Assembly (NCBI GenBank): GCA_014204635.1
Contig: JACHLS010000009.1
Span: 124,001-188,000 of the forward strand
From: Sporosarcina luteola
GTDB taxonomy: Bacteria > Bacillota > Bacilli > Bacillales_A > Planococcaceae
Reading direction: 5' to 3'
Length of the DNA stretch: 64,000 bases
The position numbers and the translations under genes are program-made. How positions within the stretch are numbered: position 1 is the stretch's first letter; each line of letters opens with the position of its first letter. The notes beneath the pieces are model-generated. The model was not told the origin of the DNA. It did no database searches and worked only from the letters and a program-made list of their open reading frames with translations. Below, piece after piece: positions 26,102 to 35,310 of the stretch.

Positions 26102-27997
26102 TTACTTATCGTTCAACCGTTTTTTCTCTTGGCCATCGTCAGTAAACCGAAGCAAATCTCCATTAATGATCAGATCGGAATATCCAAGTTCGGTCGTAGC
26201 CCGTTTTACATATGGCTCACATACCGATGCATCCGTCGGTTCCCCTGTGTGGGCATCGTAGCAAACTTCATGCGCGTAAATCGCATCGTCTGTTACAAAA
26301 CGACCGTCACGGAAAATGACAAATGGTTCGTGGTCTTTCGAGAAAATATCCGCACCCATTTGCATATCTTCTTTTGTCTCAATGCCAAGCAGATGCAGAA
26401 TGGTTGGTCTTAAATCCAATTGACCCGACAATTCGTCCATGACTTTCCCTTTACCGTAACCTGGAATATGGACAAACATAGGCACTTTTTGCAATTCAGC
26501 ATTGTCAAATGGTGTAATCTCTTTGTTTAAATACATGCCCATCGCTTTATTATGGTTTTCAGAAATACCATAATGGTCACCATACATAATAATGATGGAG
26601 TTATCATAGAGTCCGTTCTTCTTTAAATCTTCAAAGAACGTTTTGATCGCTTCGTCCATGTAACGTACCGATTGAAAATATTTATTCAACGTGTTCGAGT
26701 TGGAATCGTACGCAGGTATCAGCATATCTTCTTCATCCAAATCAAACGGATGATGATTTGTTAAGGTAATCATTCTCGTAGCGAAAGGCTGCGGCATATC
26801 TTTCATGATTTCGACCGATTGATCGAAGAACGGGATATCTTTCATTCCCCAGTTAACCGACTGCCCTTCCCCGATTTGATAACTTTCTACGTCGTAAAAT
26901 TTCTGTATTCCAAGCGCTTGATACATAATATCACGGTTCCAAAAACTGCGGTTGTTCGCGTGCATGACACTTGTGAAATATCCATTTTGGCCAAGGCGTT
27001 CAGATAAAGAGTTAAACGTGTTGCCGCTGTTTGTGAAGAAAACGGCTCCGCCATTCCGGCCATATAGTGAGTTCTCCACTATAAATTCAGAATCCGACGT
27101 TTTTCCTAAACCAGTTTGATGGTAGAAATTGTCGAAATAGAACGTATCGGGATTCTTTGTCAATTCATTGAGGAACGGTGTAATGACATGCCCGTTCATT
27201 TCATTGTTTATTACAAAGTTTTGCAAGGATTCGAGCGACACAAGAATGACATTCCGGCCTTTGGCAACGCCGAACATCTCAGGGTTCGGTTCTGCATAGT
27301 TGGCGTTGATATAGTTGGCGACTTCCGTCAGTTCGCTGCCATCCGCCAAGGCTCGTTCCGCATGTGTCTTTGACTGGATAAATAGATCATAGAGATGGTA
27401 ATTGTACGCACCAATATTTTTCACTAGCAATTCACGGTCAAAACTTCTAGTCAACAGCTGCGGTCTTTGTGCTTCGGAAAGGCCCAGGTTGACCATCAAT
27501 ACGGTAGCGGCAACGACAAAGTACAGCTTCCTTCCAATCTTTCGGCCGTTTGAAACAGTTGCAGCATCTCGTACCTTCAAAAATTTTATGGCCAATAGGA
27601 CGATGATCGCATCGGAAAAGAAGAAAATATCCGTCCAGTGAAGATTTGCCGTAACGGAAGATGACAAATCACCGAAATTGCTTGTCTGGAATAATAATGG
27701 CAATGTTATGAAATCACTAAAAAAACGATAAAATACTGCATTGGCAAACATAATAATTGAGGTAATCAAGCTGACCGAAAAGATATAGATGTTACGTCGT
27801 TTTCTGCTTTTCATAAAGAGCGCAATCCCATAAATGAACAATAGGAAACTGAGCGGGTTCATGAAGAGTATGAACTCTTGTATAACGTTGTCGATCGACA
27901 TATTAAAGCTTGTATGGTAACCGATATATGTTGTAATCCAGGTTGCAACTATGGCAATAAGGAGTACGGAATGTTTGGGCCAGGTCACTTTTTTCAT
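26102..27997 (-). CDS. yqgS: Lipoteichoic acid synthase family protein (YqgS-like)
   Basis: Membrane phosphoglycerol transferase or related enzyme of lipoteichoic acid assembly. The 631 residues have five N-terminal helices (about 10-30, 40-60, 72-95, 120-140 and 165-185) and an extracellular sulfatase-like domain. That domain has the metal-binding Glu in LVSLESLQ, the catalytic Thr in QTGLGKTSDSEF, and MYGDHYGISENHN for Mn ligands. Of the four B. subtilis paralogues this locus carries YqgS. Whether it is a primary polymerase or an accessory synthase cannot be told from sequence alone. Confidence 0.92.
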   Translation of the reverse strand: MKKVTWPKHSVLLIAIVATWITTYIGYHTSFNMSIDNVIQEFILFMNPLSFLLFIYGIALFMKSRKRRNIYIFSVSLITSIIMFANAVFYRFFSDFITLPLLFQTSNFGDLSSSVTANLHWTDIFFFSDAIIVLLAIKFLKVRDAATVSNGRKIGRKLYFVVAATVLMVNLGLSEAQRPQLLTRSFDRELLVKNIGAYNYHLYDLFIQSKTHAERALADGSELTEVANYINANYAEPNPEMFGVAKGRNVILVSLESLQNFVINNEMNGHVITPFLNELTKNPDTFYFDNFYHQTGLGKTSDSEFIVENSLYGRNGGAVFFTNSGNTFNSLSERLGQNGYFTSVMHANNRSFWNRDIMYQALGIQKFYDVESYQIGEGQSVNWGMKDIPFFDQSVEIMKDMPQPFATRMITLTNHHPFDLDEEDMLIPAYDSNSNTLNKYFQSVRYMDEAIKTFFEDLKKNGLYDNSIIIMYGDHYGISENHNKAMGMYLNKEITPFDNAELQKVPMFVHIPGYGKGKVMDELSGQLDLRPTILHLLGIETKEDMQMGADIFSKDHEPFVIFRDGRFVTDDAIYAHEVCYDAHTGEPTDASVCEPYVKRATTELGYSDLIINGDLLRFTDDGQEKKRLNDK

Positions 27998-28136
27998 TCT
28001 TTCTCTTCCTTTCTAGCCTAGTGAAGTCTAATACGCTTACCCTGCCATTTGTACGAGCACTGTCTATATAGACGGTTTACATTCCAAAAAGTTTCAGATT
28101 CAAACAAGAAACTTCCAAAATTTTTATGGAAACATA

Positions 28137-28325
28137 TTATTTACCTCTATGCTCAGCTCGTAAAATCATTAAAGCTTTTAAGTAATCTTCCTTCATTATT
28201 AAACCCTTCTCATATAGTTCTTTGACCTCGGCCATCATCATTTCCAAGTCAGAACGAGCATCGCCTGTGTAAATAAATGTGCCGAATCCCTTCAAAAATT
28301 GCAATACATCATAATAACTTTTCAT
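28137..28325 (-). CDS. yqgQ: YqgQ family small protein (DUF910)
   Basis: 62-residue helical cytoplasmic protein, MKSYYDVLQFLKGFGTFIYT, with a conserved GDARSDLEMM segment, characteristic of the YqgQ family. In B. subtilis it precedes glucokinase; here glucokinase (yqgR) and the rhomboid gene are missing from the site. It begins five bases after the stop of the 5-formyl-THF cyclo-ligase gene, so the two are one transcription unit. Function unknown. Confidence 0.85.
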   Translation of the reverse strand: MKSYYDVLQFLKGFGTFIYTGDARSDLEMMMAEVKELYEKGLIMKEDYLKALMILRAEHRGK

Positions 28326-28329
28326 TTGT

Positions 28330-28899
28330 TCACGACCTCACACAACTGATGATACCTTCTTCGGTAAAAATAACATTCACCGGTATGTCATGCGGCTCGA
28401 CCGGAATTTCCTTGCCTGTCTGGCAGACAAATGCCAAAGCGATACGCTCCCCTGTAAAACAGTCCAGGTAGCGGTCGTAGTAACCGCCGCCAAATCCGAT
28501 GCGATATCCATCATCCGAAAAAACGACGCCAGGCACGATCAGCAAGTCGATTTCTTCCCGGCCGACCGCTTTCGTCTGTTGGACGATCGGTTCCTTCAAG
28601 TCCATATAGACGGTTTCCAGACAATCAAAGGATGTGATTTCCCTAAAATCCATCTCTCGAGTTGCAGGCAGGCACCTCGGCACAACGATGTGTTTCCCTT
28701 CATTCCACGCCGCTTCGATGATCGGTCTCGTATCCACTTCAGGATATCGGGAAAGAGTGATTCCAATTGTGCGGGCATGCAAAAACAACTCAGAAGCCAA
28801 GAGCCGTTTGCATATAGCAGAAGATTTTTTGGCATGCTCCTCCTGCCCCATTCCTTTTAATATGCTAATGATTTGCTTTCGAGCAAGCGATTTACCCAT
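28330..28899 (-). CDS. yqgN: 5-formyltetrahydrofolate cyclo-ligase
   Basis: ATP-dependent conversion of 5-formyl-THF to 5,10-methenyl-THF, recycling a folate that inhibits one-carbon enzymes. The 189 residues show the family's nucleotide and folate motifs, including a basic N-terminus, SRYPEVDTRPII, LIVPGVVFSDDGYRIGFGGGYYDRYL and VEPHDIPV. The second ATG (28899) has better spacing from GGGGG than the one two codons earlier. It precedes yqgQ and follows rpmG. Confidence 0.95.
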   Translation of the reverse strand: MGKSLARKQIISILKGMGQEEHAKKSSAICKRLLASELFLHARTIGITLSRYPEVDTRPIIEAAWNEGKHIVVPRCLPATREMDFREITSFDCLETVYMDLKEPIVQQTKAVGREEIDLLIVPGVVFSDDGYRIGFGGGYYDRYLDCFTGERIALAFVCQTGKEIPVEPHDIPVNVIFTEEGIISCVRS

Positions 28900-28920
28900 T
28901 ATCATATTCCCCCATATTGA

Positions 28921-28953
28921 AATAAAAAACCAAAACCCGTGAAGGTTTTGGCA
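28921..28953 (-). terminator. Terminator after rpmG
   Basis: Minus strand CCAAAACC-TTCACG-GGTTTTGG followed by TTTTTTATT, just beyond the rpmG stop. Confidence 0.9.
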
Positions 28954-28959
28954 TGAGCA

Positions 28960-29109
28960 TTATTTCGTTTCACGGTGCAAAGTCTGTTTCTTGTCACGTG
29001 AGCAATATTTTTTCATTTCAAGACGTTCCGGATTGTTACGCTTGTTTTTCTTTGAAATATAATTACGCTCTCCACATTCGGTGCAAGCAAGTGTAATATT
29101 TACGCGCAT
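28960..29109 (-). CDS. rpmG: 50S ribosomal protein L33
   Basis: 49-residue large-subunit protein, [20 protein letters not shown], ending in TLHRETK as in all bacterial L33. The first zinc pair is present (Cys9 and Cys12), but in the second position only Cys36 remains; the partner is Asp39 (CSRD). It is therefore a hybrid between the Cys-plus and Cys-minus paralogues. Preceded by GGAGGGA and its own promoter. The site matches rpmGA of B. subtilis. Confidence 0.96.
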   Translation of the reverse strand: MRVNITLACTECGERNYISKKNKRNNPERLEMKKYCSRDKKQTLHRETK

Positions 29110-29176
29110 TGTTGTCCCTCCCACTCATTGCAATCTACATTTAATCTTATATGAGCATGATTTATACGACTTTTCA

Positions 29177-29204
29177 ATTGTAACATATTTGCTGTATTTG
29201 TCCA
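29177..29204 (-). promoter_or_regulatory. Sigma-A-like promoter of rpmG
   Basis: Minus strand TGGACA (29204-29199), a 16-base spacer, and TACAAT (29182-29177), about 70 bases before the ATG. Confidence 0.6.
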
Positions 29205-29281
29205 GTGGAAAGTTTGAAATTTCCTTAGCACTTTGGTTGTGGTACTATGGGGAAAAGGTTTATTTTACCGGAGGAATTGTA

Positions 29282-29644
29282 GTGGATCACATCATATTGC
29301 TATTGTTGATTGTTGGAATCGTATTTGTTTTACTTTCCTTCTTGTTTGGACGCTCCTCCAATAAGCATGCAGAGGACATTGAAAATGTCTCCATCAGTCT
29401 TCACCAAGAAACAAATCAGCTAAAAAAAAGGTTGAAAGCCGTCGAGGAGGAACTGATGATCGGCGTCTCTCACGTCAATCCTTCCTCTGGCCCGAAAAGC
29501 AAAACAAAGCCTGTTCATGAGATCATCGTGAATCAAATCCTGTCGCTCCATTCTCAAGGATATTCCATCGCTGACATTTCAAAACGCTCCTCCCTCTCCC
29601 TCGAGGAAGTGGCTGAAGTGCTGCGCTCGAGAGGAGTGCGATGA
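29282..29644 (+). CDS. Membrane-anchored protein with coiled coil and C-terminal HTH-like segment
   Basis: 120 residues: a membrane helix (about 3-24), a charged coiled-coil stretch (about 42-65, LHQETNQLKKRLKAVEEEL), a linker, and a C-terminal helix-turn-helix-like region (VNQILSLHSQGYSIADISKRSSLSLEEVAEVLRSRG) similar to resolvase or sigma-type HTHs. Starts at a GTG behind GGAGG. Translationally coupled (ATGA) to the next gene, a membrane protein. I do not recognise a characterised homologue. It could sense envelope state or simply dock cytoplasmic partners. Confidence 0.75.
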   Translation: MDHIILLLLIVGIVFVLLSFLFGRSSNKHAEDIENVSISLHQETNQLKKRLKAVEEELMIGVSHVNPSSGPKSKTKPVHEIIVNQILSLHSQGYSIADISKRSSLSLEEVAEVLRSRGVR

Positions 29645-30111
29645 TGCTGCGTGATATTTTAAGAACGTTCGGCTTTGGCTGTATTATCGCAGGTGGCATC
29701 CTTTATTTCGTCGGGCCTACAGCGTCAATCAGTTCCACAGCAACTGACGAAAGCCGGGTACAAATGCTGGAACAGGAGCTGAAAGCCGTGAAAAAAGAGT
29801 TGGCGATCGCCCAGAGAACCTCCTCAGTCGATTCGGATGGCAGCACCGACAAGGAGACGGACAAGAAGGAAACGGTCATCTCTTCGAAAGAGGACAAGAT
29901 TACCAGAACTGTCCTTACAATTGAACCAGGAGCGGTTTCCACAAAGATTTCGTCTCGCCTGGAACGTGCGGGCATTATAAACAGTGCTGCAGAATTTGAT
30001 CACTATCTAGAAAGCAACGGGTTATCCGGTCGCATTCAGGTGGGAGACTATGTGGTCGAATCATCTATGGATTTGAAGACAATCGCTGCTATTATTACTA
30101 AGTCAAAATAG
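29641..30111 (+). CDS. Single-pass protein with an MltG-like substrate domain but no catalytic domain
   Basis: 156 residues: a membrane helix (about 10-28), a coiled coil (MLEQELKAVKKELAIAQ), a Ser/Asp/Lys-rich linker, and a C-terminal module (LTIEPGAVSTKISSRLERAGIINSAAEF through LSGRIQVGDYVVESSMDLKTIAAII). That module resembles the LysM-like N-terminal domain of the endolytic transglycosylase MltG. The transglycosylase domain is missing. It is coupled to the upstream gene and convergent with pbpA. A cell-wall role is inferred from this domain and neighbour, not shown. Confidence 0.72.
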   Translation: MMLRDILRTFGFGCIIAGGILYFVGPTASISSTATDESRVQMLEQELKAVKKELAIAQRTSSVDSDGSTDKETDKKETVISSKEDKITRTVLTIEPGAVSTKISSRLERAGIINSAAEFDHYLESNGLSGRIQVGDYVVESSMDLKTIAAIITKSK

Positions 30112-30112
30112 A

Positions 30113-30150
30113 CAAAAGCGTCGGACGAGTTTACCGTTCGACGCTTTTGT
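30113..30150. terminator. Bidirectional terminator overlapping the 3' end of pbpA
   Basis: AAAAGCGTCG and CGACGCTTTT flank a 15-base loop. The right arm is pbpA coding sequence including its last codons, yet the element ends the convergent upstream gene as well. Confidence 0.88.
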
Positions 30151-32323
30151 TGTCTTTTTCCTGCTTTTCTTGTTGCCGATCTATCTTCAACTCGGATGTG
30201 ACAGGTTGCTCTTCCTCCATCCTCTTATTCTTGAGGTTGAAATAAATATCCAAAGCTTCCCTTGCTATTTCATTGCTAGTATGCGGATACTTGCTTCGAT
30301 TTGTCGAGATGTTTGGAATGACGATCGAAAAAGCCACTTCCGGCTCTTCAACCGGGGCATACCCGATATGGGTCAAGTTGACCGTCTTCGTTCCATATTT
30401 GCTTCGGTCTGTTCCATCGTAATAAGCGGATTGTGCCGTACCCGTTTTCCCCGCTACGGTGTAATCTGCTCCCGCAAATAAATTAGGTGCTGTTCCTCTA
30501 GGGCTATACGTATACAACATTCCTTTTTTCACTTGATTGATCTCAGCATCCGTATTCGGTATTCGGTTCAGCACATTCGTTTCCGTTTCCTGAAGCAACG
30601 GTCCAAATGTTTCACCGTCCGGAGAAGGTTCCCGAACCTCTTTCAATACTCGCGGTGCCACCCGGTACCCGCCGTTGGCTACAGTGGATACATATTGAGC
30701 AAGTTGGAGCGGTGTATATGTGTCAAATTGGCCAATCGCAAAGTCGAGCAGCTTACCTGAAATGGTCTCCGTACCTGTATAACCTGCATATTCCCCCGGC
30801 AAGTCAATGCCTGTCTTCACCCCTAGACCAAACGACGCATACGATTGGCGCAAACGATCAAACCCTTCAATGTTGATCGGGAGGCCTTTATGCGGACGAT
30901 AGACCGCATCCCCAAGGTCCATAGCAATCTTGAACATGTATACGTTGGAAGACTTACCGAGCGCTTCGATGTCGTTGATAGCAACTCTGCCATTTTGGTT
31001 GAATAAAGAACGTTTCACCTGGGAACCGATATAAATCGGTTCGTCTATTTTGACTTCGCCGATTTTCAAGACATTTTTGTTATAACCAGTCAAAACCGTC
31101 GCCAGTTTGACCGTCGAACCAACCTCATAGGCGGAAGTGAAGGTACCGAACGCATAATCGCGCACTTCCCATTTGCCGGTTTCCTCATCTTGCACAAGTT
31201 TCTTGCCGACGAGTGCCAGCACCTCGCCGTTATTCGGGTTCAACATGACCAGAAATGCGCGATCCAGCAGGCCGGATGTACTCATTTTCTTTAAGTTTAA
31301 CAATTTATCCGAAACGAGTTCTTCCAATGATTCTTGTAATTCACTGTCCATCGACAGGACTAGGTCTTTGCCCGGCTCTCCCTCTCGCACTGTCTTCGTC
31401 TCGACTACTCGGCCTGTCCGATCCTTGACATTTTTTACGATGGTCTTTTGACCCTTCAGCAATTCCTCATAATATTGTTCGAAATAACTGACGCCGACTC
31501 GGTCATTCCGAGAATAGTCCCTCGCCAAAAAATAGTCCAGGCGATTGCGAGGAATCCCTTGGATGGGGCTGGTTGTCGAACCGATAATGGTATTGTCGGA
31601 CAGCTTCACCCGCTGCCAATCCGTTGTTGTATTCACACCGGGCAATTCGCTCAGCCGTTCAGAGACGGCGGCAAATTCACGTTCTGATACCTCCCCGCTT
31701 TTGATGATTTGCGGCGAGTATGCATATCCTGACATCATCTCCCGGTAGATTGCCAACACTTCCAATTCGTCTTTTGAGAAAGAATTTAATTCTTCATCTG
31801 TAATTCTCTCACGCGTCAGTTGATTCACGAGTTTTTGTATTTCTTTGTCCGTCAGCTTATCATTTTTCTTGCGAATCTTAGCAATTTCCTCAGGCGGGAC
31901 TTTCAAAGCAGCTTCCTCTGAATGCAACAGAATCCAATAGTCCCGTTTATCTCCTAGCGTTATTCGCTTCGTGTCCTGCTCAATCAGCTTGGCGAGTTCA
32001 CGTGCAATGTCAAGCATTTCAGCAGAAGTAGTGGACGTCGTTTTGGTATATGTAATGGCATTTTTCGGTTCATTATCAACGAGCACCTTGCCTGTCCTGT
32101 CGTAAATCCTTCCCCTCGGCACACTCGTATTGACCGCAATTTCCTCTGTGCTCTCCAATAAGCGTTTATAATCATCACCTTTAACAATTTGCAAATAACC
32201 TAGGCGGAAAATGAGTAGCGAAAACAGAATGAATATAGAAAAAAACAAGAAGTTCATCCTGAACGCGATATGCTTGCGTTGCCGTATTTTCGCCTGATCC
32301 GTTTTGCGCATCGGCTTTTTCAC
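30131..32323 (-). CDS. pbpA: Class B penicillin-binding protein (PbpA/PBP2A-like)
   Basis: Monofunctional peptidoglycan transpeptidase for lateral wall synthesis. The 730 residues have a basic cytoplasmic start, a membrane helix (about 21-45), a dimerisation domain (VPRGRIYDRTGKVL), and a transpeptidase domain. The active-site Ser-x-x-Lys is in YEVGSTVK (about residue 400), SSN is in GKSSNVYMFKIA, and KTG is in VAGKTGTAQSA. The GTG at 32323 has suitable spacing from GGGGGGAG. A C-terminal charged tail (KLQ/E/K-rich) follows the domain. Location next to sodA matches B. subtilis pbpA. Confidence 0.94.
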   Translation of the reverse strand: MKKPMRKTDQAKIRQRKHIAFRMNFLFFSIFILFSLLIFRLGYLQIVKGDDYKRLLESTEEIAVNTSVPRGRIYDRTGKVLVDNEPKNAITYTKTTSTTSAEMLDIARELAKLIEQDTKRITLGDKRDYWILLHSEEAALKVPPEEIAKIRKKNDKLTDKEIQKLVNQLTRERITDEELNSFSKDELEVLAIYREMMSGYAYSPQIIKSGEVSEREFAAVSERLSELPGVNTTTDWQRVKLSDNTIIGSTTSPIQGIPRNRLDYFLARDYSRNDRVGVSYFEQYYEELLKGQKTIVKNVKDRTGRVVETKTVREGEPGKDLVLSMDSELQESLEELVSDKLLNLKKMSTSGLLDRAFLVMLNPNNGEVLALVGKKLVQDEETGKWEVRDYAFGTFTSAYEVGSTVKLATVLTGYNKNVLKIGEVKIDEPIYIGSQVKRSLFNQNGRVAINDIEALGKSSNVYMFKIAMDLGDAVYRPHKGLPINIEGFDRLRQSYASFGLGVKTGIDLPGEYAGYTGTETISGKLLDFAIGQFDTYTPLQLAQYVSTVANGGYRVAPRVLKEVREPSPDGETFGPLLQETETNVLNRIPNTDAEINQVKKGMLYTYSPRGTAPNLFAGADYTVAGKTGTAQSAYYDGTDRSKYGTKTVNLTHIGYAPVEEPEVAFSIVIPNISTNRSKYPHTSNEIAREALDIYFNLKNKRMEEEQPVTSELKIDRQQEKQEKDNKSVER

Positions 32324-32379
32324 CAATCTCCCCCCTCACCGTTCTTTTCAATAAACCTATTGCATTATATCATTCCAAA

Positions 32380-32416
32380 AGAAAAAAGCATACATCTTGA
32401 CGAACAAGATGTATGC
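32380..32416 (-). terminator. Terminator after sodA
   Basis: Minus strand GCATACATCTTG-TTCGT-CAAGATGTATGC followed by TTTTTTC. Confidence 0.9.
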
Positions 32417-32434
32417 CAGGTTGCTTCGATACGA

Positions 32435-33037
32435 TTACTTTTCGAAACGTTTTGCGACTTCGTCCCAATTGATAACATTCCAGAACGCTCCAATATAGTC
32501 AGGACGTCTATTTTGATAGTTTAGGTAGTATGCATGCTCCCAAACATCCAAGCCAAGAAGAGGTGTCTTGCCTTCCATTAATGGGTTGTCTTGGTTTGGT
32601 GTGGAGATGACTTCAAGCTCGCCATTGTTCAACACGAGCCAAGCCCATCCTGAACCAAAGCGTGTCGTTGCTGCTTTTGCGAATTCTTCTTTAAATGCAT
32701 CGAAGCTGCCGAATTTTTTATCGATCGCTTCCGCAAGAGCTCCAGTTGGTTGGCCGCCGCCATTTGGCGAAAGAATTTGCCAGAAGAGAGTATGGTTTGC
32801 ATGACCGCCGCCATTGTTACGGACTGCAGTGCGAATATTTTCAGGAATCGCATCCATATTGGAAATAAGCTCTTCGACCGATTTGGAAGCCAAATCGTCA
32901 TGCCCTTCCAATGCATTATTCACGTTTGTCACGTACGTATTATGGTGTTTTGTGTGGTGGATGTTCATCGTTTCTTTGTCGATGTGCGGTTCTAACGCAT
33001 CGTATGCGTATGGCAGTTCTGGTAATTGATAAGCCAT
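32435..33037 (-). CDS. sodA: Superoxide dismutase [Mn/Fe]
   Basis: Dismutates superoxide in the cytoplasm. The 200 residues carry the four metal ligands in family context: His in [12 protein letters not shown], His in [13 protein letters not shown], and Asp and His in [13 protein letters not shown]. The Gly-Gly-Gly-His and Gln/Gly pattern suggests the manganese type (inference). Starts at ATG 33037 behind GAGGAATGG; nine extra upstream codons are not conserved. Confidence 0.97.
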   Translation of the reverse strand: MAYQLPELPYAYDALEPHIDKETMNIHHTKHHNTYVTNVNNALEGHDDLASKSVEELISNMDAIPENIRTAVRNNGGGHANHTLFWQILSPNGGGQPTGALAEAIDKKFGSFDAFKEEFAKAATTRFGSGWAWLVLNNGELEVISTPNQDNPLMEGKTPLLGLDVWEHAYYLNYQNRRPDYIGAFWNVINWDEVAKRFEK

Positions 33038-33122
33038 TTGTCCATTCCTCCTCAATAGATTCAATAATTATCCTACGTATTTAACAGTATCAAAATTAAG
33101 AAATCCAATCAATTGAAATGAA

Positions 33123-33608
33123 CTATTTGGCAACGAATAGAATAAATATGGCAATCATCACAATCATAATGCCACCTTTTGCTAAGACGGACGTCAAGAA
33201 ACCGACGAGCGAACCGATACCTGTCAGGATGGATTGTTTTAATCCCGACCGTGACACGACCAGTTCAGCAATCACAGCACCGATAAATGGACCGAGCAAA
33301 ATCCCTGCCACTGGTATGATGAACGGACCGATAAGCAGTCCGATCGTGCTTCCCCACATGCCGGCTTTGGATCCTCCAAATTTCTTTACACCAACAAGAT
33401 TAGCTAACGTGTCCGCTGAAAACAGCAAAATGACAAAGAGTATTTGGATTAGCCAAAACAGCCAATTCAATCCTTCAAATGACACGATCCATCCGTAGAG
33501 AAGAAATCCGCCGATGACAAAAACGACAGATGGAATGATCGGATAAATCAATCCAGCGAACGCCACTAGAAAAAAGAGTATCGCGACAATCCAACCGATC
33601 CATTCCAT
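33123..33608 (-). CDS. yqgC: DUF456 membrane protein (YqgC-like)
   Basis: 161 residues, five or six hydrophobic helices, with the small-residue-rich helices typical of DUF456 (FGGSKAGMWGSTIGLLIGPFIIPVAGILLGPFIGAVIAEL). Function unknown. Matches yqgC of B. subtilis, beside sodA. It ends 85 bases before sodA and is 16 bases after the Na/Pi transporter gene, so it may be co-transcribed with that gene. Confidence 0.85.
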   Translation of the reverse strand: MEWIGWIVAILFFLVAFAGLIYPIIPSVVFVIGGFLLYGWIVSFEGLNWLFWLIQILFVILLFSADTLANLVGVKKFGGSKAGMWGSTIGLLIGPFIIPVAGILLGPFIGAVIAELVVSRSGLKQSILTGIGSLVGFLTSVLAKGGIMIVMIAIFILFVAK

Positions 33609-33624
33609 ACAAAACGCCCCTTTC

Positions 33625-35256
33625 TTATGCCCGCTTGCCTAACACCGCTTCCGCGATATTCACCGCATGATCGCCAATGCGTTCGAGATTGGAAACGATA
33701 TCGACAAAAACAATGCCCGCCTGTGCGGAGCAATGCCCGCCATTCAAACGAACGATATGGTTTTTCCGGAATCTGCGCTCCATCTTATCGATCAGATCTT
33801 CTTGCTCTGCAACGGCCCTCGCCAATTCTGTATCATTCAAATCCAATGCCTTAACGGATTTCCCAACCGTTTCAATTGTTAAAGTAAACATCTCTGTGAG
33901 ATCTTGCAAGGCATCTTCCGTCAATTTAACACGGTTGACCTCACGGAAATCAATCAATTCGATAATGTTTTCAAAGTGATCGCCGATCCGTTCAATATCC
34001 CGGACTGTATCCATCAACATGACATGACGCGCCGATTCGACCGGTGAAATGTTGACTGCCGAAATATCTACGAGATAATCTGTAATTTTTCGATCCAGAT
34101 TATTAATGGCATCTTCAATCTGGTATGCAGTTTCCGCATGTTTTTTATTGCTCGTCTTCAGATATTCAAATGTTTCTTCTAATCCCTGCACAGCAAAGTC
34201 GCCCATCCGGATAATTTCCTCTTTCGCTTGTCCAATCGCAACCGCAGGCGATTGATTGATGAAATTTGGATCCAGATGTTTCGGCTTGTATTCGATTGTC
34301 ACGTCTTTTCCTGGAATCAGCTTCGTAACAAAGTATGCCCAAGCGCCGATCAAAGGAAACTGGATGATTGTGTTCGCAACGTTAAATGAACCATGTGCAA
34401 AGGCGATTTGCATTTTATTTTCCAAATTCAAGACGCTGCTGATCCACTCTATATACATGGTGAATGGATACAGCAAAATCATGAATATGATAGTTCCTAC
34501 CACATTAAAGAGGACGTGAGTTGCCGCCGCCCGTCGAGCCGCGACTGATGCACCCAATGCAGCTAATATCGCTGTGATAGTCGTACCGATATTGTCTCCG
34601 AATAAAATCGGCAACGCACCTTTCAACTCTACTAAATTCTCTGCATACAATCCCTGAAGTATACCAACTGTTGCACTGGAGCTTTGGACTATGAGCGTAA
34701 ACACTGTTCCCGCCACGACCCCGAGCAATGGATGATCACTCATCGAAAGTGTAAAGTCTGTAAATGCATCCATCGTTTGCAGCGGCTTCATTCCATTACT
34801 CATCAATTCCAGCCCTAGAAAAAGTCCACCAAATCCAAAAATAACCTCACCAACACTTTTCACGGTACTTTTGTTAATAAAGAAAATAAGAAATGCACCG
34901 ATTGCCATGATTGGCAGTGCATAGGCCCCTACATCGAGTCCAATGATGAATGCCGTTACAGTTGTTCCGATGTTGGCTCCCATTATGACACCGATCGCTT
35001 GCCTCAACGTCATGAAGCCCGCGCTGACTAGCCCTACTGTAATGACGGTCGTTCCTGAACTCGATTGAATCAGCACAGTGACAATGATTCCGCTTAGTAC
35101 GCCCATAAACGGATTGGTCGTAAAGCGATCGAGGATCGAACGGAGCCTGTCACCAGCTGCCTTCTGCAAACCGTCTCCCATGTATTTGATAGCAAAAAGG
35201 AATATCCCCAGACCGCCAACGAATTGGAAGATCATTTCTTGCCAATTTACCTCCAT
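33625..35256 (-). CDS. Na+/phosphate cotransporter with PhoU-like C-terminal domain
   Basis: Predicted sodium-coupled phosphate transporter of the NptA/YjbB type. The 543 residues contain two inverted Na/Pi repeats with the hallmark QSSS motifs (TVLIQSSSGTTVITVG and TLIVQSSSATVGILQG) and GANIGTT/GDNIGTT. A C-terminal helical PhoU-like domain (about 350-540) contains IERIGDHFENI and LERIGDHAVNIAE. It occupies the place where B. subtilis carries pst genes. I chose the ATG at 35256; an ATG seven codons upstream is possible. PhoP-like boxes lie just upstream. Confidence 0.92.
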   Translation of the reverse strand: MEVNWQEMIFQFVGGLGIFLFAIKYMGDGLQKAAGDRLRSILDRFTTNPFMGVLSGIIVTVLIQSSSGTTVITVGLVSAGFMTLRQAIGVIMGANIGTTVTAFIIGLDVGAYALPIMAIGAFLIFFINKSTVKSVGEVIFGFGGLFLGLELMSNGMKPLQTMDAFTDFTLSMSDHPLLGVVAGTVFTLIVQSSSATVGILQGLYAENLVELKGALPILFGDNIGTTITAILAALGASVAARRAAATHVLFNVVGTIIFMILLYPFTMYIEWISSVLNLENKMQIAFAHGSFNVANTIIQFPLIGAWAYFVTKLIPGKDVTIEYKPKHLDPNFINQSPAVAIGQAKEEIIRMGDFAVQGLEETFEYLKTSNKKHAETAYQIEDAINNLDRKITDYLVDISAVNISPVESARHVMLMDTVRDIERIGDHFENIIELIDFREVNRVKLTEDALQDLTEMFTLTIETVGKSVKALDLNDTELARAVAEQEDLIDKMERRFRKNHIVRLNGGHCSAQAGIVFVDIVSNLERIGDHAVNIAEAVLGKRA

Positions 35257-35310
35257 TAAAGAGTCAACCTCCATCATCCTGAATATGTATCGACTATATT
35301 ATGTTGATAG

